DNA of 64,000 nucleotides, taken from Adiantum capillus-veneris. Taxonomy: Eukaryota > Streptophyta > Polypodiopsida > Polypodiales > Pteridaceae. The notes under the pieces were generated by a model. The model worked only from the letters and a program-made list of their open reading frames with translations, was not told the origin of the DNA and did no database searches. The translations under genes and the position numbers were made by a program. Below are positions 1 to 11,282 of this stretch, one piece after another. Numbering within the stretch: the first letter of the stretch is position 1; every line of letters begins with the position of its first letter. The stretch is from the NCBI GenBank assembly GCA_014529385.2, contig CM043944.1, positions 167,905,740 through 167,969,739 on the forward strand, written 5' to 3'.

Positions 1-101
1 CTCTCTTTGCATGTATGGCGCAGAGGTTGGTATCCTCTAACACAAAAATGATTTGGACCTTTGTAGCTTCTTGAATTGCCTCCAGCACCATTGCTTGCAT
101 T

Positions 102-503
102 CTATATTGATCCCCATAGCTTTGGAGCACCTCTTTCACCGTGCAAGCAAAGGGGTTCCTCGAATGAGTAGCTCGGTTGTCTGATGGGCAGAGTTTGATT
201 TCCGCAAATGCCCTTACTATTTTGCAACAACGTTGAGGTTGTCTGGGGGGCACTTGCACATTTATTGGTGGATGGTGCTTGAGCTTTTGATTGGTGATGA
301 TTTACATGCTTTGTCATTGGTGGTTCCGCCTCCTTCGAGTCCTCATCACCCTCCTCTCCCCTTGCCTCCCAATGTGCTTTTGTAGGGAGAGCTCCTTGCC
401 CATGGGGTGGTGTCTTCCCCGCCACTAGCACCCGCTGTGTGCTTGGTATCTCAACACACTGCCATGGTGGCTTTGTCTCTAACTCACTGTCAGTATACAC
501 CAC
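102..503 (-). CDS. Unassigned open frame, probably not a gene
   Basis: A 133-codon open frame on the minus strand. The predicted peptide is hydrophilic, rich in Pro, Ser, Thr, Glu and Lys, with no membrane segment, signal peptide or recognisable motif. I do not recognise it. It lies next to other decayed sequence and has no visible promoter or partner. It may be a scrap of a gag-like or host exon, or simply chance; I would not call it functional. Confidence 0.12.
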   Translation of the reverse strand: MVYTDSELETKPPWQCVEIPSTQRVLVAGKTPPHGQGALPTKAHWEARGEEGDEDSKEAEPPMTKHVNHHQSKAQAPSTNKCASAPQTTSTLLQNSKGICGNQTLPIRQPSYSFEEPLCLHGERGAPKLWGSI

Positions 504-664
504 TCGAGTGCTAGATGGTCCGGCTTGCTATTGTTGTCATGGAAGTTGTTCCCTGTCACTTATGGATAATGATTCGAGTTCTTCTTCCTCGCCATTGTTT
601 GACGCATTGCTTTAATCTTTGATGTGGTGTCTGCTCTCCTTGCTACTATTGCTACTCTTGTACC

Positions 665-837
665 CATTATGAGTCCGCTGCCCGGGTACCCTGTCGAGTG
701 CTTGAGGAGCACCAAGAACGGCCAGGTGTTTGCGGCCGTTTTCTTGTGTTTTTAAGCCACGCCAAATTCTTGCAGCCTTGGAGAGTGTTTTTGTTAGCAA
801 ACGGATGCTCTTTGGCGGTTTGTTTGGTGTACGCCAT
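665..837 (-). pseudogene. Possible histone H3 remnant (5' part)
   Basis: Reading the minus strand from an ATG at 837 gives MAYTKQTAK, which matches the histone H3 N-terminus (MARTKQTAR) at seven of the first eight residues. After about 35 further bases a second frame reads SKAAR, matching the TKAAR around H3 Lys27, with an apparent deletion of about 11 bases between the two anchors. Beyond that the resemblance fades and no histone fold region is visible. H3 is a core nucleosome protein; if this is an H3 copy it is a short, frameshifted relic. The match is short, so chance is possible. Confidence 0.25.
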
Positions 838-1023
838 GAGGTATGGTGGGAGCTCACCTCTAAAGAAGAAATAAGAGACTAGTGAGTAAATCTTATATTT
901 AAAAGGGCCCATTTTAAAAGAGCCTATTTTAAAAAGACACGTTCATAATATAAATTTCCTTTGGAAGCTATTAATTTAAAAAAAGGTGCCCCCAAATTTT
1001 AACCAAAAAATATGTGAAGAAGA

Positions 1024-1133
1024 GTAGTTATTAGCATTGAATCCACCTCGACCCTTGTTGGACCCTGCATTGGTGTGTAGTTACTGGCATTGAATCCACT
1101 TCGACCCTTGTTGGACCCTATGTCGGCACCATT
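1024..1133. repeat. Two-unit tandem duplication, about 55 bp
   Basis: Two adjacent units each contain the block ATTGAATCCAC followed by TCGACCCTTGTTGGACCCT. Unit 1 is about 1024-1078 and unit 2 about 1079-1133, with a few substitutions. On the minus strand they read as a Gly/Asn-rich repeat (GSNKGRGGFNANNY-like), but with stops nearby. Confidence 0.7.
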
Positions 1134-1563
1134 CAACATGCTTGGCGGGGCCTTGTGACATTTGAAACTTGTTGTTGTGCTCTTGACGAGTCAATTTGCA
1201 CACTTTCCTTGCAATCTTGGATTGTCGTGCACGCTCCATGGAGGGCTTACGAGCAAATGTCGTGCAAAAGAATTAGTTGAACATCTCTTCCAAATAATTA
1301 AATTGTACCATACCATTACCATGTCGAGTATTTTTAAAGTACACCCCCTAGCTTGATAGTGGGACTTCTCCATGCCTTGAGTGCTAAAAATCTCAAGCGA
1401 ACCATATTTGTGCATAGAAAAGGCTCCACGCACAAACAACGTTACTTAGATGGGTATATGTGCACCCATTTCCCCCATTGTATCATGCATCATAAGTGAA
1501 GATGGTCAAATCCCATGGATCTCTCTTCTTAGCTTGCCTCCCATTTCTCACCACCATCATTCT

Positions 1564-1579
1564 CACTACAAGAAAAACC
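1564..1579 (+). mobile_element. CACTA-type transposon terminus (5' end only)
   Basis: The sequence CACTACAAGAAAAACC is the canonical end of plant CACTA (En/Spm) DNA transposons. The element would extend to the right. I could not find a matching inverted terminus (TTTTTCTTGTAGTG) further on, nor a transposase frame, so the other end is lost, cut off by later insertions or too diverged to see. The three bases before it (TCT) could be half of a target duplication. Confidence 0.4.
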
Positions 1580-3429
1580 ATAAAGCGCATCAATTTCAAT
1601 AGGAAGCAATTTTAGTATTTTATTGTCGACAAGTATATATGAGAAATTATGCAATTGTTGGTCCAAATGAAGAAAATTCAGCGTTCTACATTATGAAATG
1701 CATGTCTATGCACTATGTGTTGAAAATTGAAATTGCTCAGAGCTTGCCATAGTAAGAAAATTCACCTTTAGCCTATCTATGTACCCACTACGCAAGCAAT
1801 AGTGCAGCATGTGTGTGAAGACCATGAGTCTCAACAACCCTACAATAAGAGTTAGAGAGAAAGAGAGAATGGAGAGCTCACCTAGTCTTGCCTTGGGAGC
1901 CTCCAAGTCCAAGCGTGAATCATGATGAGACTCTAGCTTAAAACCTCCTTGTGAGGATTTGTAACCCACAGAAAGCTTGAATTAAGACTCTGTGGTGCAC
2001 ACTACTCATATAAGTGAGCACTAAAAATGATGAGGATACGCCCCAATTTCAAAAAGGGGTAAGTTTTTTCCAAACATTTCACTTGCCGGAGTTTTAATGG
2101 GGCAAAGAAAAGTTGCATATGTTTTGAAACTTGTTTCAATGTGACACAGGTTACATTTATATTTTTAAACAAAAACGAGGAGAGACATGTAGAGATTGTG
2201 CTAGCCATATGAAATAGTATGTAGCTAGATGTCCTAAGCTAGAAATGCCTGGAGAGAAAAGATTGGTTTCCTTATTCTTGAAAGGGCCCATAAAGAAAAC
2301 GGTGTCCGCTACCTTGCATAGCATGAAATATAGGACTTTGGAATCTTGCATTTTAGATGCAATTGACCTAGGAGACAATTGTGAAATGTATGGAAAGGAA
2401 GAGGTTAATAATGACTCAAAAAGTGATAGGAGTTTCACCTATGCGAGTGGGACCAGCAATTACACCTTAACCTTCTACATTTAATTACAAATAATTGATG
2501 AAGGAGTTGAATTAAATGGTAACAAGTCTGCAAAAACAACTACAATTATGAGCAACAGGAAAAGGGACACGACCATCAAGTTTAGCCAATGGACCAACCA
2601 AATTAAAAATGGTGTGCCATAGAACAAAAATGGACAAACCATGAGACCCATGGGTGCTACTATAGCAATAGGAAAACAGACACCACCATCAAGTTTAGCC
2701 AATGGACCAACCAAATCACAAATGGTGTGCCATAGAACAAAAATGGACAAACCATGAGACCCATGAGTGCTATTACAAGCCAAAGTATAGGGGAAATGTA
2801 TAGTATGTGCCAATGAGACCACAAGGGTAACATATGGATAGGTATCCACCAGACATGGCTCAAATGAAAAAACCTCCAACGGGCATGGAGAGACCTCAAC
2901 CTGTTTTGTGTCAACAACCTCCGTTACCAAGCAATAATGCTATTCTCATTAAGCTCATGGAAGTTGAAGAGCCTATGGATGAGAAGGCTCTAGTGCCAAT
3001 AACAGCCTATGAAGTTGGATTCAAGTATAATAGAAGTGGTACACACCAAGAGGCGACAAAAGCCAAAGCTTACATCAGCTATCAAGCACTAAACGGCGTG
3101 CAAGAAGAGGGCAAGTCAAGCTGGTGCAAGACCCAAAAATTTGGGAGCTTGGTGTAGGTAGAAACACAACAATAGCAACATGTTATACGAGGGCAGCAAA
3201 GTGCAGGTCTGAATGGGTGGGTTAGGTTATGACACGTCTGTCCCACTTGCTTTCATAGAAGCTTGATTGCCTTTGAGCCTATGGATTTAGAGTCAACAAC
3301 CTAACTTAGTAAGCTAACCCACTTGGCCTTACAACTTGCATATAGAGAAATCCCAAAAAAATGCGGTTTATGATTATCTTGCTATCTAGAATGTCGTCTC
3401 TTTGCATTGCATTGAGATCTTTTGGCTGC
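1580..3429. other. Unassigned decayed sequence
   Basis: No intact gene is visible. It contains a two-unit tandem duplication (2551-2776) and two short open frames on the plus strand (2245-2484 and 2834-3157) that I do not recognise. The first has a stretch (KGPIKKTVSATLHSMKYRTL) that could be a decayed retroelement gag C-terminus, but the match is weak. It may be the interior of the CACTA element that starts at 1564. Confidence 0.4.
2551..2776. repeat. Two-unit tandem duplication, 113 bp
   Basis: Units 2551-2663 and 2664-2776 share long identical blocks, for example GTTTAGCCAATGGACCAACC and GTGCCATAGAACAAAAATGG, with only a few differences. The 113-base period is not a multiple of three and stops occur, so it is not a protein repeat. 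Confidence 0.85.
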
Positions 3430-4335
3430 ATTAACTTGATATGAACGGATGTCCTTTCTCAAAATGTAATCACCTATGCTTGCACCTAGAAGGCTTGTGG
3501 CCTTCTTCAAGTTAGGGGCACAAAATAGCTCTAGGCTATTTTCAAATTCAAAGGGAAGGCCCTTTTCCAAATGCATTTGCCTATGATTCCACGTTGAAAA
3601 AATGTGGCTTTATGCAAGACCTTCACATGGGTGAGAGAATTCATAATGGCATTGCCTAGGAGGCATGGTCTATTGGAGAAACGTGTTGTGCTTGGAAATG
3701 CTTTGGGCAATATGTATGCCGATTGTGGTGCCCTTACGAAAGCACACAATGACAAAGTTCATGATGAGATTGCTAGACATGTGCTTGGCAATGTTTTGGT
3801 CTATATGTTTGCAAAATGTATAGCCATTATGAAAGCACATAGATTTATCGATGATCTTTATGTCTAAAATGTTTCCTTTCCAACACATTGATTGCAGGAT
3901 ATGCCCAAGCAAGGAAGCTTTGGGTTGTTCTAGCTAGACATGAAGGGATGGCCTTTCTCAAAATGTAATCACCTATGATTGCACCTTGAAGGCCACTGGC
4001 CTTATGTAAAACCTTCACATGGGTGATGGAGTTCACAATCAGATTAGGGGTTGGTGGAAAAACATGTCATACTTGGCAATGCTTTCGTCGATATGTATGT
4101 CGAATTTACATCAAGTTATTGATGAGCTTTGTGTTTAAATTTTTGTCTCTTAAAACGCATTGTGCGAAGGATATGCGGCATGCCCAACATGATTGTGGAA
4201 AGGAAGCTCTAGCATATTTCAACTAAATGTAAACAAAAGGCCTTCTGCCAAATGCAATCACCTACGCTTGCACCTTGAAGACCTATGGCCTTTACAAGCC
4301 CTTCACATGGGCGAGAAAATTCACACTGACAGTGC
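3430..4335 (+). pseudogene. Decayed pentatricopeptide-repeat (PPR) gene fragment
   Basis: PPR proteins are helical-repeat RNA-binding proteins acting mainly in chloroplasts and mitochondria in editing, splicing and stability. Repeat pieces appear in several frames: QNVITYACT-stop-KACGLL near 3457-3510, GPFPNAFAYDSTLKKCGFM then LHMGERIHNGIA near 3560-3655, LLEKRVVLGNAL and MYADCGALTKAH near 3670-3750, LGNVLVYMFAKC near 3785-3820, ITYDCTLKATGLM near 3970, GYAQHDCGKEALAYFN near 4170-4225 and PNAITYACTLKT near 4250. Frameshifts and stops separate them, so it is not functional. No introns are apparent, in keeping with intron-free PPR-PLS genes. Neither the N-terminal transit peptide nor a C-terminal E/DYW region is seen. 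Copy A of gypsy lies just downstream. Confidence 0.85.
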
Positions 4336-5070
4336 TAGACTCCACCAATAAATAATTAAACTTGATCTCTTGAACTCGGTTTGCAATTCCAATATCGTTA
4401 AAAGGGGCACTTTCACACTGTGTAATTTATTCTAATTTCTATTGTCATAAATTCTAATATCTAAACAACCCAAATGATTTTCTCATATTAAATTGATCAT
4501 TTAATGTGGGAGAATAAACGGGAACAAGGGTTAGGATATAGACATGTGCTTATAGATCTATCTCAACACGTGGCCAATGGTAAAGGGGCCCAAATGAGAG
4601 ATGGTTTGTCAAAGAGCAAGGCTATCCATATGGTTAGCTTCATTGAAGACCTACAATAGTTAGTGTTAAAAGTACTTTGACCTTAGGTAAGCTAGGGTTG
4701 TGCTTGAGGTGGAAACCCGGCCCAAGCTTAAGGTGCTTGTTGTGCTTGATGACTAAGGTGCTTGAGGTGCTTGTCGTGCTTTGCAACTAGGGAGCTTGAG
4801 GTGCTTTATCATGCTTGCTGACTAAGGTGCTTGAGGTAAGGTGAAGTCAATCACTATCCCTACAAGAAGGGGACGAGCCCTACAAGAGGGGGCTAGAGAG
4901 ATAACACACACACCCTCACACAAGGCAAGCTTGGTACAAAGAAAGCAAAAGGGACACTTGTCGAGCTCCTCCTCATGTTTTCCTCATGGTGTCCCTAAAA
5001 CCTATTGGTTGGCCACCCAAGGGGTCCAATGAAAAATTAGTAGATTTAATTAATTGTTTTTTCATTTATC

Positions 5071-5150
5071 AAGCCCTCTCTCTCAAAGGGGAAAGGGGGA
5101 CACTTGTCCCAAGCCCTCTCTCTCAAAGGGGAAAGGGGGACACTTGTCCC
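5071..5150. repeat. Perfect 40-bp tandem duplication in the LTR
   Basis: Two identical 40-base units, 5071-5110 and 5111-5150, each beginning AAGCCCTCTCTCTCAAAGGG. The LTRs of copy B have a single unit at the corresponding place, so this is a recent slippage or duplication in copy A. Confidence 0.95.
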
Positions 5151-5280
5151 AAGACTACCCTTGTTGCTTGTAATGCCTCTTGCTTGAGATTAGCTAGGCC
5201 TGGAGGGGTCCAATGAGCTTCAAGCATGAGCTATAAGGGGGGGTCGACCAAGGAAGCTAGGGGAATTCTTGGGGGGGTAC

Positions 5281-5281
5281 A

Positions 5282-5324
<43 letters not shown>
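5281..5324. repeat. Compound (CT)n(AC)n microsatellite
   Basis: About 20 bases of CT then about 24 bases of AC inside the 5' LTR. The 3' LTR has a longer version at 11188-11284, whereas the LTRs of copy B have only a short degenerate CA-rich tract here. Confidence 0.95.
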
Positions 5325-5326
<2 letters not shown>

Positions 5327-5992
5327 ATTGTGTATTGTGCAAAGTGCAAGAGCTCCCTCTCCTTCTCCAAGAAAGTAGAGAGGTTGAGAGCCTACAACAA
5401 CACTCTTGGCTATGGAATGCAAATCCAACCAAGATCCATGCTTCAATGCTTACGCTTTCCATCTTCTCATTACTATGCTATTATGTATGCTAGCAAGAAG
5501 AGTGATGATAATTGAGAAACTAATTCTTTCTCCTATGAAATGTTTCTTCTTCCTCTTCCCTACCCTCATTCCCTGCTAGCTCTCTCCACCTTTGAAGGTG
5601 TTTGTGAGGTCTTGGAACTGAGCTTGGGATAGTTAATGCTTTCACAAAGTTTATGTTATGCTTGTGATGCATGCTTTCCATCATCATTGCATCACCTAGG
5701 TCACAAGGAACACAAAGATTACATTGTAACAAGTCTCTCTTGATTTGAGAAACTGTAATACAAATGCCTATTGGAGGGAGGACTGGCTCCACATAAATCC
5801 AGTCCTCCACTATTGTCATGTTCTCTAAACTCTCTCTCTTGCAAAAGTATTTTTAATGCCAAGTTAACTAAATGTTGTGTTTATGGTGCTACCATCATTT
5901 AAATTCACCTCCTATGCTCACAAAGTAATTTCCTAAAAAGTACTTCTCTATTTTCCGCTACTCTCAAAGCTAATAGGCCATTTCCAATACAT

Positions 5993-6004
5993 TGGTATCA
6001 GAGC
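5993..6004 (+). other. Primer-binding site (tRNA-iMet)
   Basis: TGGTATCAGAGC, one base after the LTR end, is complementary to the 3' end of plant initiator tRNA-Met. It primes minus-strand DNA synthesis. Confidence 0.93.
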
Positions 6005-6393
6005 ATTTGGTTTCTCTTTCTTGCTTAATAAGAGAGGTCCTTAAGTAGCCTACAAATGTTTGATTTCGTTAATTATATTAGGGTAAGTGGGAATGGGATC
6101 TATTATCAATTTTGTTTAGACCACTATGTGGGATATGGTGCACACATTGGGAGCTTTGAACTTAATAATGGGGTGCCTATGGCTTTACCATTATTGAGCC
6201 ATAAGAATTCTGAAAGGAGCTAGCCCTTTAGCAATTTTGCAATATTAGACCCACTCCACTACTCTCTATAATAAACCACTTTGAGTTGTGGGTGTAGATA
6301 CTTAAGTGCCAATTTTCAAAGGCTAAGAGGAGTAGCAACTAAGGTTTTGAATTGCCAAAGCATACACTAAGTAAGTACACAAATTTTGTTAAC

Positions 6394-7640
6394 ATGGCTG
6401 ACAATAACCAAGAGAGTATAATGAACATTGATAGCTTTGATTTTTCACATGAAGGTGCTAATGATGATGCCTCCATGTTTGTCAAATATCTTGTTACTAG
6501 GTTGCAGCAAGCTATGGGAAACCTTGCTTTGCAAGCCGAAGTTACTCAACAACTTTGCACCTATGGGATTTCCCTTCCTCTCCAAGAGGAGAGAGAGCTT
6601 AGGAGGCCTCTTGAAGAGACCTCCAAAAGAAAACCCTCTCCCATATTAGAGGAGGAATCCAAAGAGCAAGAAAGCAATGAATCTTTAAGTTCCTTTGAAG
6701 ATGTGGCTCAATGAAGATGGTGGTCTAGACGATCGCCAACTCCTCCCAAGAGGAAAAGATCAATACACAGTCCTTCTCCTCATCATTCTGAACGGGAAGA
6801 GAGGAAAAAAATGAAGAAAATTTCAAGAAAGAGGTCACTTTCTTCTCCTTCTTCTTCACCTTTCTCCTGTTTCGACGAAATCTATGGCTATTCTCCTAGA
6901 GAATACAAGAGGGGAGGACATCACAAATCATACCCTCCATGGCGAAGGTCACAAAAGCTCAAGAAGTTCAAAGAGGGAGAAAACTATATCTCTTTGCTCA
7001 CCTATGATGGCACCTTTGGTGCCACTGACAAAGTATTGGACTTCATCAAGAAATTTGATGAGGCCTTTGGAGACGAGGGCTTCACCGAGTCCTCCAAGTT
7101 ACTTTATGCAAAGGGGAAAACCAATGCCCAAATTTTTTCCCAAGGCACTTCCAACAACAAAAACAATAACAATTGGTCCAAGGAGAAGGGAGTTTACTTA
7201 GGCAACAACAAACTCTCTCATGAAGAGCTTCAAGCTTTTTGCAAGGACCATAAGTGTTTTAAGTGTGGGCAGCAAGGACATGGCTATCATTTTCGTACCC
7301 CAAGAAAAATGCTTGCAATGACACTCCTAGGGCTTCCACCATCTTAGCTCCAAAAGAGGATGCTCATTGCAAAGGATCGTCTCTCTCCTATGCTAGGGGA
7401 AAGGTAAGGGAGCATGATGTCTTCATCGTATTTGACCCTGGCTCTACTCACAATTTCATATCAACGGAGTTGGCCACCAAGTTGGGCATTCAAGCTTTTG
7501 AGATGGGAGATATTGTAACGACGGCTGACACAGCTTTCAAGGCACGGCAAGCCTCTGTTACTCCCTTGATTAGGAAGTTGAGGCTTCATGTCCAAAGCTA
7601 CGTCAACAAAGAAGAGTTTTTCATCTCCTCTCCAACATGA
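6394..7640 (+). pseudogene. gag: Decayed gag and protease of gypsy copy A
   Basis: Starts MADNNQES, the same start as in the relatives. The N-terminal capsid-like part runs to an in-frame TGA at about 6712. An Arg/Ser-rich tract (6720-6860) and a capsid segment (TYDGTFGATDKVL) follow. The frame then jumps at about 7108 from FTESSKLL straight to AKGKTNAQ; relative to copy B about 430 bp of capsid coding sequence is missing, with ATG at the junction. A zinc knuckle (CFKCGQQGHGYHF, near 7255) has lost its final Cys, and the aspartic protease motif DPGSTHNFIS lies near 7435. Gag would form the particle and protease would process it. Not functional. Confidence 0.9.
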
Positions 7641-7734
7641 GGATGCTATCCTAAGGGCGCCATGGTTTCATCGCATGGCTGCCAACATAAAGTTCCCTGA
7701 AAGGAGAATATAATTCACCTGTAGGGGAAAGAAC

Positions 7735-10700
7735 ATGTATATAGATGCTAGTGAGTGTGTTCGTACTATACCACTTGTAAATTCTCCTGATTTTGATAAA
7801 TCAATAAAGAGCTCAGTTTCTATGTACATGATTTTTGTCAAAGAGTTCATAAAAGATCCTAATGTTTCATCAAATGTAAATGATAGGAATCAAGAAGAGT
7901 TAGACTTGTCTAATTTTCTAAAAGTATTCCAAGATGTGTTCATCGATGATATCCCTATGGACTTATCTCCAAAACGAGGGGATGATGACCATCACATTGA
8001 GATCCTTCTAAGAAGATCATCACCTAACACGCCTCCTTATTGAGTTTATCAAGCTCAACAAGAGGAGATCATGAGGCAAGTACAAGAATTGGTAGACAAA
8101 GGGATGGTGAGGCCTAGCTCCTCTCCCTTTTGTTTTCCAGTCCTTTTAGTGCAAAAGAAAGATGGTACATGCCGTATGTGTGTGGACTATCACACTAAAC
8201 CATATCATTATCAAAAACAGATTTATTGTGCCTCAAGTAGAAGATCTATTTGATAAGCTACAAGGCTCTACCTACTTCAGTAGGATGGAAGTGGCTATCA
8301 TCAAATAAGGATAGTGGATGAAGATATCCTAAAGACTGTGTTACGCACAACGTTTGGTCTTTATGAATATCTAGTCATGCCTTTTGGCTTGATTAATGCA
8401 CCAACTACATTCAATTGTGTAATGGAAAAAACATTTAGACCCTACGCAAATTCATTGGAGTGTTCTTTGATGATATCATCATCTACTCCAAGTCTTTAGA
8501 GGAACATAAGCAGCATCTCCAAGTGATTTTTCAAGCATTGAATAGAACAAGCTTTTTCTCAACCAAAAGAAAAGTGATTTTTTTTCTTCAAAAGATTCAA
8601 TACTTAGGTCATATTATCTCTCAACATGGTATCCATATGGATCCATTGAAGTTAGAGGTAATAAAATCATGGCCTAATCCAAGGAATCTACATGAGCTAA
8701 GAATCTTTATCGGTATCTGTGCATACCATAGACACTTCATAGCATAATTTTCTCAAATAGCAGGACCACTACATGACTTAGCTAAGAAAAATGCTAAGTA
8801 TGTATGGACTACTAAGGAGCAAAATTATTTTGACAAGCTCAAAGAGAATCTTACCTCCCAAGAAGTCCTCATGCTTCCGGGGATCTCAAAACCATTTGAG
8901 GTCCACTGTGATGCTTGTGGTGATTGCCTTGGAGCAATTTTGCTTCAAGGAGGGCATGCCATAGAATATGAGATCCAAAGGCTCAATACAGATGAACGTG
9001 TCTTAGGCATTTATGAGAAAGAGCTTTTAGCTATTCTACAAGCCCTAGACACATGGAAGCATTATTTATTGGGGACTCCATTTATTCTACGAACCGACCA
9101 CCACAATCTCAAGTACTTCATGATGATGCAAACCAAGCTTTCTGAAAAACAAATGAGGTGGGAAATTTTTCTTTTTCAATTTAATTTCCATATTGCTTAC
9201 ATTGCTGGTAAGCACAATCAAGTGGCTGATGCACTTTCACAACGACCAAAGTTAATGATGTGTCTATAGCTACTCACAATGATCTATCTTCCATGATAGA
9301 TGAGTATGCTACTGACCTTGACTATAGAGACATAATTTCAGCCCTTGATTTGCAGAAGAAAGAGGAACCATTCACCTTGCGGGATGGTTATCTTCTCCAC
9401 GGCAATAGGCAATGTGTTACCCACTCCCTTCGTGAGAAAGTCATGTATGAATCCCATGCTCCTCCCTATGTGGGGCATAAAGGCATTCAACCTAATCTCC
9501 GAGGAGTAGAAACGTATCTCTATTGGCCTACCATGAAAGTGGACTTATAAGAGTATGTTTCAAAATGTGTAGTATGCCAAAAGACCAAGTATGATACAGG
9601 GATACAACCTAGATTACTCTAGCCGTTGCCTATCCCAAATTCACCATGGGAGAGTAAATCCATGGATTTCATCTTTGAATTACCCAAGTCTATCCATGGG
9701 AATACTAGAATATGGATAATAGTCGATAGGTTTATCAAGCAAGCACACTTTATTCCTGTCAAAAAGACTACTAAGGCACACCAAATGGCAACTCTCTTCA
9801 TACCACAGGTTTTCAAACACCATGGATTACCAACATCCATCGTGTCAGATAGAGATCCTAGAATGACCAATAATTTTTGAAAAGGTCTCTTTGAAAATCT
9901 AGGAACGAGATTGAATTTCTCTTTGGCCTATCACCCACAAACGGATGGCCAAAGTGAGATAGCTAATCTTACGATACTTGATCTACTAAAGACTTACGTT
10001 ATAGAAGTAGATCAATGCTCACAATTGAAAAATACTTACCTCTTGTAGAGTATGCCTACAATAATATTGTACATACTTCTACGGGAAAAGCATCTTGTGA
10101 AATAATTGAGGGAAGGCCTAAAAGTCCCTTGCTACTTAAAGTACATGGGAAGACCTTCGTTGCCGATGAGTATAGCCATGACCTACAAAAATATTTTCAA
10201 AAGATTAAGGAGTCTATATCCATCTCTCAACAAAGTCAAAAAGCTATTGTTGAGTGACATGCACAGAAGGGCCTTAACGTTTAAAGAAAACGATTGGGTC
10301 TTACTTAAGTTTCCTAAGTCTCGATTGAGGAAAACCACGGGCAAAGATCCTACGGGCCATCAAAAGTATTATGCTAAGCTAGCAAAAAGATACTATAGTC
10401 CTTTCCAAATCTTGAAGTCCATCAATGAGATGGCTTACCAACTCAAGTTGCCCAACCATTGGCTCATACACAATGCTTTTCATGTGAGCCTACTTAAGCC
10501 CTACAAAGGAGATCCACCAAGTGAACCAATTATTGAATACCCTCTCGAAGTTGAAGACCAAGAAGAGGTGCTACAACCCAAAGCTATCCTTTGGCATGAA
10601 GACAAGGTACTAAGACATGGTAAGATTATTCGATGGTATCTTATTAAACTCAAAAATCATCCTTTTGAAGATGCTAAATGGATGCAAGGAATACAACTTA

Positions 10701-10747
10701 AGGATAGTAAGAACCTTGTCAATGCTTACAATGCTACAATAGCGTAA
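7735..10747 (+). pseudogene. pol: Decayed pol (RT, RNase H, integrase, chromodomain) of gypsy copy A
   Basis: Broken into about ten frames. RT pieces include [20 protein letters not shown] (8090-8160), [12 protein letters not shown] (about 8378) and [11 protein letters not shown] (8462-8495), so the second catalytic aspartate pair is kept. The first aspartate block (IDLKSGYHQ in relatives) is lost to a small deletion at about 8285. RNase H: CDACGDCLG (8910) to QVADALSQR. Integrase: H2C2 zinc finger near 9450-9580 and VSDRDPRM near 9843. The C-terminus (HEDKVLRHGKIIRWYLIKLK, about 10595-10650) resembles the chromodomain of plant chromoviruses. Numerous stops make it inactive. Confidence 0.9.
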
Positions 10748-11090
10748 GAAAATGTACAAATCTCTTTTAAATGACCAATGTTTTTGTCTTATAAGACTAG
10801 TTCTCTTTTCATTGTGCACAAATTTAAATAGTATGCATGGTTAGAATCATGTTTGTGATGATGACGTCTCTCAAACACCAAGTAGAATTTGTCACTCTAC
10901 TTGGGAGAAGGAAATGGACTAAAGAGAAGACAAGCTTGTAGCACCTATGTCTCCCAAGCACCAAATGGATTAGTCATCCATCTTGGAAAGATGTCGTAGG
11001 GTAAAAAGGGATCCTCTACCCGCTAAGCAAGATTGACTAATGACTAAGACTTTACCTCTTCTACCTCATATTCGAGGACTACTATGATTT

Positions 11091-11104
11091 CAAGAGAGAG
11101 TTAA
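11091..11104 (+). other. Polypurine tract of gypsy copy A
   Basis: CAAGAGAGAGTTAA directly precedes the 3' LTR. The same position in copy B (27951-27966) and G3 (43015-43030, minus) holds AAGAGAGAGG, so this is the plus-strand primer of the family. Confidence 0.85.
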
Positions 11105-11184
11105 TGTCATAAAATCTCATATCTAACCAACCCAAATGATTTTCTCATATTAAACTGATCATATAATGTGGGAGAATAAACGAG

Positions 11185-11282
<98 letters not shown>

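Larger units (their letters stand above)
4443..5991 (+). repeat. 5' LTR of gypsy copy A
   Basis: About 1.55 kb, starting TGTCATAAATTCTAATATC and ending CCAATACA just before the primer-binding site. It contains many short variations on GCTTGAGGTGCTTG (4700-4850), a perfect 40-bp tandem duplication and a CT/CA microsatellite. It would hold the promoter and polyadenylation signals; I cannot place a convincing TATA box. Confidence 0.9.

Noticed and set aside
1162-1439. Overlapping plus and minus frames of 64-82 codons
   Set aside because: Short, no recognisable motif, no context; chance frames in decayed sequence.
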